Shown one piece after another: positions 1 through 5,137 of a DNA stretch of 6,528 nt. Source of the stretch: Fimbriimonadaceae bacterium (lineage in GTDB: Bacteria > Armatimonadota > Fimbriimonadia > Fimbriimonadales > Fimbriimonadaceae); contig JAKRSE010000356.1 of assembly GCA_022402505.1 (NCBI GenBank), positions 1-6,528 on the forward strand, given 5' to 3'. The notes under the pieces are model-generated. The model was not told the origin of the DNA and did no database searches. It saw only the letters and a program-made list of their open reading frames with translations. Numbering within the stretch: position 1 is the first letter of the stretch; every line of letters starts with the position of its first letter. Made by a program: the position numbers and the translations under genes.

Positions 1-731
1 GTGGAGCCGACGACGTCCAGGCTCAGGTACGCCGCGTTCCGCTCTTCCGCCTTCAGCCGGTCCTGAATCTCCATGAGCTGCTGGACCAGTGCCTTGCGCT
101 GTTGGCTCGGGTCCATCCAGCCCAGAGTCTGTCGAAGCGTGTCCCAGAAGTGCCGTCCGACCAGGCTGAAGAAGAAGCCGGCGATGACGAACAGCGGGAA
201 CACGCCCCAACCCATCTCCGGAGACGGGCCCCGCACGATCAGGGCGATGAAGGTGGCCGCGACCTGGTAGGAGAAGAAGTGAATCGCCCCCCAGAGCGCG
301 CCGAGGATGCCGGAGGCGATCCGGTCTCTCCCATGGAGCGAGACGATCAGGGCGAGGGTGGCCGAAAGCACGGCGAACGAGGCCGCCATCTGACCGCCCA
401 CGATCATCCGCGTGGAGAGGGCGAAGAGGACGCCGGAAATGACGCCCAGGGTGCCGACTCCTACCGAATTCTTCAGCCGGGAATCGAGCGTGGCCAGCTG
501 GGAGCGAAGCCGATCCCAGACGGGAAGCCGGATGTTCGATTCCATGCTGCGGACCAGCACGCGGATCGTTTCCCGCGGGGTTCCGGTCGCCTCCTCGATC
601 GCCTCGATGTGCTCTTCATCAAGGATGCCGCCGCTCGCCTGGCGGAGCCGCTCGGCAAGAGCCATCACCTCGGAGATTCGATCCTCCGAGATGATTCCAG
701 AATCAGGCTGCTTCAGGCTCTGCTGTTCCAA
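1..731 (-). CDS. Membrane-anchored class III adenylate/guanylate cyclase, N-terminal part (cut by window edge)
   Basis: The reading frame is open from 743 to the left edge, and its predicted product has the layout of a membrane receptor cyclase. Numbered from the ATG at 665, residues 1-65 are soluble and helical. Residues about 68-170 hold four to five hydrophobic segments (about 69-89, 93-110, 116-144, 154-170). Residues about 185-210 form a charged signalling or coiled-coil helix (SQQRKALVQQLMEIQDRLK). The frame then reaches AYLSLDVVGS at the edge. This matches the first strand of class III nucleotide cyclase domains, in which the Asp (217, codon 15-17) is a metal ligand. The expected role is making cAMP or cGMP from ATP or GTP at the inner membrane face; the substrate cannot be told because the catalytic core is outside the window. 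The start is uncertain. TTG 731 is chosen because SEDRISEV before M665 continues a helix; ATG 665 or GTG 668 are alternatives. No strong Shine-Dalgarno sequence is seen. The gene lies about 55 bp after the lipoprotein gene. Confidence 0.78.
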   Translation of the reverse strand, partial: MEQQSLKQPDSGIISEDRISEVMALAERLRQASGGILDEEHIEAIEEATGTPRETIRVLVRSMESNIRLPVWDRLRSQLATLDSRLKNSVGVGTLGVISGVLFALSTRMIVGGQMAASFAVLSATLALIVSLHGRDRIASGILGALWGAIHFFSYQVAATFIALIVRGPSPEMGWGVFPLFVIAGFFFSLVGRHFWDTLRQTLGWMDPSQQRKALVQQLMEIQDRLKAEERNAAYLSLDVVGS

Positions 732-786
732 GCTCAGACCAGTCTACAGCAAATTCCGGGAGCCGGTGCCGTGAAATCTTGTCGGA

Positions 787-1608
787 TTACAGGCCAAGGC
801 AGTTCGGCGGGGGCGGGGGCGGTCCGGCGTCCGACTTGACCTGGAGGACCAGATCGGACGGGAGGGAGGCGGTTCCGCCGGGAGTGGTCGTCGGAAGCGG
901 AATTCCGCACCCGGCTGCGTCGGCGGCATAGTATCGGGACTGATAGCGGAGGATCAGGTGGTAGGCGGCCGTATCCACCGAGGAGGCCCGGATCGAAAAG
1001 GCCGCCCCGCCCGCTGGAATCGCCAGATTGAAGTCTCCGCTCCCGTTCGTCAGCGCGCCGCCGATCACCTGATCTGCCGCGTTCACCAGTTCGAGTTCAA
1101 TGAACTTGAGCGGACCTGCCGAGAAGCCGTTCCGACTGACCCGACCCCGAACCCGGGTCGAGCCCGCAACCGAGGCGGCGGAGAGGCGCATCGAAAGGCT
1201 CCCGCCTCCCGCGTTGCCCGTCAGCGTGAAGATTCCTGAAGGCGCCGGAGTTCCGATGGTGAGCCGCCCCTGAGAATCCAGGGACGCCTGGGCGGAGGTG
1301 GCCCCGCCGATCGAGAGCCCGGTCGGGGTGAGCTCGGTCCGGACGCCGGCCGTGTACCGCGCCGCCACCACCTGGACCCGAGAGCCCGGCTGGAGGCTGT
1401 AGGGGTCGATGGGTCCGCGATCCGTCCCGTCGATCAGCTCCAGGCGCAGTCCATCCGGATTGTTGGCGGTCCCCAGAAAGACGACGTCTCCCGCCGAGAG
1501 AGACGCGCCTCCGCCCCCTCCCCCGCAGGCCAAAAGGGTGAGGCCAAGCGCGCCGATCGGAAGCCATCCCCAGACTTGATATCGAGCCATGACGTGATGA
1601 TGACGCAT
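787..1608 (-). CDS. Putative lipoprotein with Ig-like and carboxypeptidase-regulatory-like beta domains
   Basis: The product has 273 residues from ATG 1608, or 267 from ATG 1590. A short basic/His N-region and a hydrophobic stretch (WGWLPIGALGLTLLAC) end in a lipobox, LLAC, with Cys28 as the lipidation site. Six glycines follow as a flexible tether. Residues about 50-135 (QVVAARYTAGVRTELTP to LDSQGRLTIG) resemble a bacterial Ig-like Big_2 fold. Residues about 152-210 (VRGRVSRNG, then GSGDFNLAIPAG) resemble a carboxypeptidase-regulatory or SdrD-B type beta sandwich. The C-terminus carries six prolines followed by NCLGL. Two other cysteines (234 and 270) could form a disulfide. Expected location is the periplasm or outer membrane; no enzymatic motif is visible and the specific function is unknown. 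ATG 1608 is chosen because an AGGGG stretch lies 5 bases upstream, while ATG 1590 has no upstream purine tract. Domain calls are by eye and tentative; the lipoprotein call is firm. Confidence 0.82.
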   Translation of the reverse strand: MRHHHVMARYQVWGWLPIGALGLTLLACGGGGGGASLSAGDVVFLGTANNPDGLRLELIDGTDRGPIDPYSLQPGSRVQVVAARYTAGVRTELTPTGLSIGGATSAQASLDSQGRLTIGTPAPSGIFTLTGNAGGGSLSMRLSAASVAGSTRVRGRVSRNGFSAGPLKFIELELVNAADQVIGGALTNGSGDFNLAIPAGGAAFSIRASSVDTAAYHLILRYQSRYYAADAAGCGIPLPTTTPGGTASLPSDLVLQVKSDAGPPPPPPNCLGL

Positions 1609-1615
1609 TCCCGCC
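1606..1615 (-). promoter_or_regulatory. GGCGGGAATG motif upstream of the lipoprotein gene
   Basis: This is the second exact copy of the 10-mer seen before mutS2. Its ATG is the upstream start candidate of the lipoprotein (1608), and the copy ends 15 bases before the alternative start at 1590. If it is a promoter-associated element, the lipoprotein would have its own start of transcription inside the mutS2-cdd block and ATG 1590 would be the better start. If it is a ribosome-binding sequence, ATG 1608 is correct. The sequence alone does not decide. Confidence 0.25.
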
Positions 1616-1627
1616 CCTGGACGGTTC

Positions 1628-1645
1628 GGCGACCTGCGGGTCACC
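1628..1645 (-). other. Stem-loop at the cdd stop codon
   Basis: On the minus strand GGTGACC (1645-1639), loop CGCA and GGTCGCC (1634-1628) form a 7-bp stem with one G-U pair and a four-base loop. It spans the cdd TGA and fills most of the gap to the lipoprotein gene. No T-tract follows (GAACCGTCC), so it is not a standard intrinsic terminator. It could stabilise the 3' end of a processed mutS2-cdd message or lower read-through to the next gene. The structure is visible, the role is a guess. Confidence 0.3.
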
Positions 1646-2054
1646 GGTGAAGTCGGAAGGCGTGGGGAAGCAGATCGGCCATGGTGTGCCGCTCGGTCTT
1701 TCCGGAGTCGGCGGCATGGCAGAGAATCACGAGGCCCGATGGATCGTCCGGAGCGAACTCCATCAGGACCTGACGGCAGGCTCCGCAGGGACTGCCGCCG
1801 TCGCGGGTGACCACGGCGACCTGCAGTATTCGGCGTCCGCCGGAGGCCGCCATCGCCCCCACCGCGTTCCGTTCGGCGCACACGGTCAGACCGTAGCTGG
1901 CGTTCTCCACGTTGACTCCCACGTGGACCCGGCCGGCGTCGTCCCGCAATGCCGCCCCCACCGCATACCCGGACTCCGGGCAGTGGGCGTTGCCTCGTAC
2001 CGTCCGGGCTGCTTCCAAAAGCTCCTGTTCTTCAGGCGTCAGTTCCTTGTTCAT
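1641..2054 (-). CDS. cdd: Cytidine deaminase (homotetrameric CDA family)
   Basis: The 137-residue product has the length and signature of the small tetrameric zinc cytidine deaminases, which convert cytidine and deoxycytidine to uridine and deoxyuridine in cytoplasmic pyrimidine salvage. NVENASYG (48-55) supplies the Asn and Glu that hold the ribose. C59-A-E61 gives the first zinc ligand and the proton-shuttle Glu, and P89-C90-G-A-C93-R-Q gives the other two ligands. LLPHAF (128-133) is the usual C-terminal block. The N-terminal substrate loop is unusual: the common PYSxF-x-VGA pattern reads PESGYAVGA (26-34). ATG 2054 is chosen because it gives the normal family N-terminus; it follows the mutS2 TGA by a single base, so expression is probably by translational coupling. 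An in-frame extension back to 2108 would lie inside mutS2 and reads Arg-rich, unlike the family. Confidence 0.95.
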   Translation of the reverse strand: MNKELTPEEQELLEAARTVRGNAHCPESGYAVGAALRDDAGRVHVGVNVENASYGLTVCAERNAVGAMAASGGRRILQVAVVTRDGGSPCGACRQVLMEFAPDDPSGLVILCHAADSGKTERHTMADLLPHAFRLHR

Positions 2055-2055
2055 C

Positions 2056-4404
2056 TCACTCAAAGTAGGCGACCGTCGCGCCGTGGCCGCCCTGCGCCGA
2101 GTCGGCATCGACGAATCGGACGACGTTGCGGTCGCGCCGGAGGGTGTCTTCCACCAGACTCCGCAGAATCCCTTCGCCTTTGCCGTGGACGATCCGAACC
2201 CAGGGAAGGCCTCCCAAGACCGCGTCTTCCAGGAACTTCAGCAGGCGGGATTGCGCCTCCTCGGCCCTCAGGCTGATGAGGTTGATCTCGGTGGAGGCCT
2301 GCTGGGACTTCTCCATCATCATCCGGCGAACCCCCTGGCCGGCCGCCGGAGCAGACTTCCGGGCGGGCGGAGGGCCGGCCAGCTGCAGGCGTGCGATCTC
2401 CACCGACATCTTCATTGCTCCGATCTGCACCTGCACCTTGCCCCGCTTGGGCTCCTCCAGCACGGTGCCGACCTGGCCGATCCCGTCGATCCGCACCTGG
2501 GCGCCCCGCACGAGCCGATCGGGGTCGGCCGAGGGGGCAGGCGCCTCTTTGGGCCGGACATCCTTGACGAACCCACGGCCCTTCTCCTGCAGGCGGGCGA
2601 GCTTTTTGCGGGCCTTCTCGATGCCCGTCGGGGTGGGATTGCGCTTGACTTCGGCGAAGATGTCTTCCGCCTCCAGCCTCAGGGCCCGGAGGGCTTCGTC
2701 CATCTCGTCGGCCACCCGGGTCCGCACGGTCCGGCGGGCTTCCTCGGCCTCGCTCAGCCGCTTGTCGGTCGCCTTCCGCAACCGGTCGAGCTCGGCGGAG
2801 AGTCGGTCGGCCCGACTCTGGCTCTCCCGCGCCCGACGCTGGCTGTCCTCCAGGCTCTGGATCAGCCGGCCGAGGTCCTGTTCGCTGCCTTCGCTTCGCG
2901 CCCGGGCTGCCTCGATGATCCGCTCCGGCATTCCATACCGAGACGCGATGTGGAGCGCCTGGCTGCTTCCGGGGACTCCGACCATGAGCCGGTAGGTCGG
3001 GCGAAGGGTGCGGCGGTCGAACTCCATTCCGGCATTGACGAAGCCCGGCGTGCTGCCCGCGAAGAGCTTCAGCTCGCCGTAGTGGGTGCTCGCCAGGATG
3101 AGGGCGCCTCGGTCCTTCAGGTCCTGCAGGAGAGCCTGGGCCAGCGCTGCTCCTTCGGCCGGGTCGGTGCCCGCGCCCACCTCGTCCAAGAGCACGAGCG
3201 CGCCAGGTTCAAGCCCGTTCACCGCCAGGGCGATGTTGCGGATGTGCGCGCTGAAGGTGCTGAGCGACTGCTGAAGGCTCTGCTCGTCGCCGATGTCCGC
3301 CCAGATCTGGCGGAAGCAGCCGATCCTCGCTTCATCGGCCGGAACCATCATGCCGCACTGAGCCATCGCCGCCGCGAGCCCGACGGTCTTGATCGAGATC
3401 GTCTTGCCGCCGGTGTTCGGTCCGGTGATCAGGATCGCCTTGGCCTCCGCACCGAGGCTCAGACTCAGCGGGACGGCGACGCGGGGTTCCAGCAGGGGAT
3501 GGCGGGCGTTCTTCAGCACGCAGCCCGGCGTCGAGAGGAGACCGGGCACAACCGCCTGCATCACCGAGCCGAGCCGGGCCTTGGCCAGCACCACGTCCAG
3601 TTCGGCGAGGGCCTCCAGGCTCTCCGTGAGCGCAGCCGACTCTTCGGCCGTCATCTCGCTGAGCCGTCGAAGCACCCGCTCGACTTCCGTCCGCTCGGCA
3701 GCCTCGGCCTCCCGCAGCTCGTTCCCGGTCCGGACGACGTCCTCCGGCTCCAGGTAGATCGTCGCGCCGCTCGCGCTGGTGTCGTGGACGATTCCCCGGA
3801 TCTTGCCTCGGTTTTCCGCCTTCAGCGGGATCACCTGCCGGCCCGACCGCTGGGTCACGACCGGGTCGCTCAGCAGGTCGCGGAACCGGCCCGTCGTGTA
3901 GGCCTGAATCCGCTCCGTGAGCCGTCGGGCCAGACCGGCGCGGCGCTCTCGGGCCGAAGCGAGGGCGGGCGAGGCTTCGCTTCGGACCGACCCGTCCGAT
4001 TCCAGGCTGTCGGCCAGCCGGGTCTCCAGCTTTCGGTTCTGATGCATCCGATCGGAGAGCCGGGCAAGCTGGGGCGAGCGATCCCGCCGGCCACGGAGCC
4101 GATCCTGAACCTCGCGGCCGACCCGCAGAAGCTCGCCGATCCGGTGGAGCGACTCGCCGTCCAGAACCGCCCCGCGACCGACCAGACTCAGCTTTTCGAC
4201 CAGGTCGTGGACTCCGCGAAGCGAAACCGGGCCGCCCTCCAGGAGGTCCACCGCCTCTTCGGTCTGCGCCAGGAGAATCCTCATGACCTCAGGATCGAAG
4301 GTCGGGGTCAGGTCCAGGGCTCGGGCGCGGCCGACCGAAGTCTCCGCCTGACGGCTGAGACCGGCCAAGACCTCCGGAAACTCCAGGACCTGCAGCGCGT
4401 GCAT
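2056..4404 (-). CDS. mutS2: MutS2 family ATPase with C-terminal Smr domain
   Basis: The product has 782 residues, the normal MutS2 length, and aligns end to end by eye with the Bacillus protein. MutS2 lacks the mismatch-recognition domains of MutS; family members bind branched DNA to restrain recombination, and in Bacillus MutS2 also acts on collided ribosomes. A helical core/clamp spans about 1-300, including VIPLKAENRGKIRGIVHDTS and a KNARHPLL block. The ATPase follows: Walker A GPNTGGKT (328-335), GDEQSLQQSLSTFSAH (372-387), Walker B LVLLDE (403-408) and the STH switch (439-441). A long charged coiled coil covers about 495-615, and a KOW-like beta segment about 633-675. The Smr domain covers about 705-782 and keeps HGKG (740-743), but its LDLRG motif is replaced by INLIS (707-711). 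ATG 4404 matches the family N-terminus; ATG 4428 would add eight residues. Neither has a clear Shine-Dalgarno sequence. It heads the leftward gene block. Confidence 0.96.
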   Translation of the reverse strand: MHALQVLEFPEVLAGLSRQAETSVGRARALDLTPTFDPEVMRILLAQTEEAVDLLEGGPVSLRGVHDLVEKLSLVGRGAVLDGESLHRIGELLRVGREVQDRLRGRRDRSPQLARLSDRMHQNRKLETRLADSLESDGSVRSEASPALASARERRAGLARRLTERIQAYTTGRFRDLLSDPVVTQRSGRQVIPLKAENRGKIRGIVHDTSASGATIYLEPEDVVRTGNELREAEAAERTEVERVLRRLSEMTAEESAALTESLEALAELDVVLAKARLGSVMQAVVPGLLSTPGCVLKNARHPLLEPRVAVPLSLSLGAEAKAILITGPNTGGKTISIKTVGLAAAMAQCGMMVPADEARIGCFRQIWADIGDEQSLQQSLSTFSAHIRNIALAVNGLEPGALVLLDEVGAGTDPAEGAALAQALLQDLKDRGALILASTHYGELKLFAGSTPGFVNAGMEFDRRTLRPTYRLMVGVPGSSQALHIASRYGMPERIIEAARARSEGSEQDLGRLIQSLEDSQRRARESQSRADRLSAELDRLRKATDKRLSEAEEARRTVRTRVADEMDEALRALRLEAEDIFAEVKRNPTPTGIEKARKKLARLQEKGRGFVKDVRPKEAPAPSADPDRLVRGAQVRIDGIGQVGTVLEEPKRGKVQVQIGAMKMSVEIARLQLAGPPPARKSAPAAGQGVRRMMMEKSQQASTEINLISLRAEEAQSRLLKFLEDAVLGGLPWVRIVHGKGEGILRSLVEDTLRRDRNVVRFVDADSAQGGHGATVAYFE

Positions 4405-4442
4405 CTGAACCAAAGAGTACCGGCACATTCCCGCCGGTTCAG
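4405..4442 (-). promoter_or_regulatory. Competing inverted repeats in the mutS2 leader
   Basis: On the minus strand, CTGAACC (4442-4436) is an exact complement of GGTTCAG (4411-4405), which directly abuts the mutS2 ATG. The overlapping ACCGGC (4438-4433) is an exact complement of GCCGGT (4424-4419). The upstream arm CTGAACCGGC can pair with only one partner at a time, and one of the two pairings would bury the bases just before the start codon. If this stretch is transcribed it could modulate translation; if not, it may be an operator-like dyad. The base pairing is seen directly, the function is inferred. Confidence 0.4.
4426..4435 (-). promoter_or_regulatory. GGCGGGAATG motif upstream of mutS2
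   Basis: The 10-mer GGCGGGAATG ends 21 bases before the mutS2 ATG and recurs exactly before the lipoprotein gene (1615-1606). A TANNNT-like TACTCT (4419-4414) lies 6 bases further on. It may be a promoter or leader element; its last three bases could also be an alternative ATG start for mutS2 (4428). A one-mismatch copy (5110-5101, minus) lies inside a coding region, so the association with gene starts is not exclusive. Confidence 0.25.
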
Positions 4443-4455
4443 GCAAGTCGGAGCC

Positions 4456-4480
4456 AAAACGGCAGGTCGGACTCCTGCCG
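4456..4480 (-). terminator. Terminator-like hairpin upstream of mutS2 (leftward reading)
   Basis: On the minus strand CGGCAGG (4480-4474), a seven-base loop (AGTCCGA) and CCTGCCG (4466-4460) form a perfect 7-bp GC-rich stem, followed at once by TTTT (4459-4456). This is the shape of an intrinsic terminator, though the T-tract is short. It would stop leftward transcripts arriving antisense through the exported-protein gene from the ATPase, insulating mutS2. On the plus strand the same hairpin lies in the leader of the gene at 4502 and has no T-tract. It could instead be a leader attenuator or an operator. Confidence 0.42.
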
Positions 4481-4501
4481 GGAGGCGGCAAAGTTCCAGT
4501 C

Positions 4502-5137
4502 GTGATTCCTCTGGCCCTCGCCCTGACTCTTCTCCCAACCGCCGATGTCTGGGTCTACCCCCATGCCGCCGATCAGACCTCGGATCCCTTCCTTCGGGTC
4601 TGGGGCGGGGGCGACTACGAGTTCGGACGGCCCTCTCCCGGATCGTTCGACTTCTCGGTCAGCCTGCTCAGGTTCACGATTCCGGCCGGAACCCGGACTC
4701 CTCTCAGCGGCGCCCGGCTGGTCGTGGTGCAGGAGCCCGATCCGGCCTTCACCGAGGCCGAGGCGGCGTCCGCACCGCTCCGGGTCCGTGCCGCAACCTC
4801 GGCTTGGTCTGAGCAGGGCTGGCAGTTCGAGAAGGCCGCCGAAGCGATGCCGAAGGAGGCCGATCCGGTCCTTGGCGCCTCCGCTCGGCCGACGATCGTC
4901 CAGGGCCGGCCGGTGGAACTTGTCATCGACCTGGCGGCGACCGAGGCGGGTCGGGCCTGGCTCGCAGCCCGTCAGGCGGGCGAGACGGTCAACCTGATGC
5001 TCAGCTCACGGATCAACCCGGATTCGATGGGCGAAGGGAAGACCTACAAGTTCGGTTCGCGCCAGCACGAGGACGAGTCGCGAAGACCGCGGCTCGTCTT
5101 GATTCCCGCCGCCGGCCCTAGCCTCGCGGTCCGCTGA
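4502..5137 (+). CDS. Small exported protein resembling a DNRLRE-type beta domain
   Basis: The product has 211 residues starting at GTG 4502, the only ATG/GTG/TTG start before the stop at 4406-4408. A hydrophobic N-terminus (IPLALALTLLPTA) ends in a likely signal-peptidase site before DVWVYP, although no Lys or Arg precedes it. The rest follows the order of DNRLRE-type beta-sandwich domains: a repeat-like opening (SDPFLRVWGGGDYEFG), SVSLLRFTIP then LSGARLVVVQ, a central AWSEQGWQFEKA, VELVIDLAATEAGRAWLA, and a closing KFGSRQHEDESRRPRLVLIP. Such domains occur on secreted and cell-surface proteins, and some bind carbohydrate; here the domain stands alone, with no catalytic partner or anchor. GGGAGG at 4480-4485 is 16 bases upstream, rather far for a ribosome-binding site. 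The gene is divergent from mutS2, and its last 20 bp overlap the ATPase end. Specific function is unknown. Confidence 0.8.
   Translation: MIPLALALTLLPTADVWVYPHAADQTSDPFLRVWGGGDYEFGRPSPGSFDFSVSLLRFTIPAGTRTPLSGARLVVVQEPDPAFTEAEAASAPLRVRAATSAWSEQGWQFEKAAEAMPKEADPVLGASARPTIVQGRPVELVIDLAATEAGRAWLAARQAGETVNLMLSSRINPDSMGEGKTYKFGSRQHEDESRRPRLVLIPAAGPSLAVR

Noticed and set aside
806..823. G-rich tract with two runs of five G as a possible G-quadruplex or slippage site
   Set aside because: It encodes the poly-proline tail of the lipoprotein on the other strand. Only two long G runs are present, not the four needed for a stable three-layer quadruplex, and runs of five are short for phase variation.
102..839. 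A 245-codon plus-strand open frame over the cyclase and the end of the lipoprotein gene
   Set aside because: The predicted product is charged and repetitive with no membrane or domain pattern, whereas the minus-strand frame gives a coherent membrane cyclase. It also runs across two minus-strand genes.
1641..1650. Perfect palindrome TCACCGGTGA over the cdd stop
   Set aside because: Ten-base palindromes of this composition are likely by chance in GC-rich DNA, and most of it is cdd coding sequence; the stem-loop at 1645-1628 overlapping it is the more informative structure.
1097..1717. A 206-codon minus-strand frame overlapping the lipoprotein gene
   Set aside because: It is the shifted frame of the lipoprotein gene, rich in Arg, Gly and Pro, and lacks the lipobox and beta-domain patterns of the true frame.
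1912..4812. A 966-codon open frame on the plus strand lying antisense to mutS2
   Set aside because: Its product is low-complexity, rich in Arg, Gly, Leu and Pro, with no recognisable domain, while the minus strand encodes a full MutS2. Long antisense open frames are expected in GC-rich genes with strong third-position bias.
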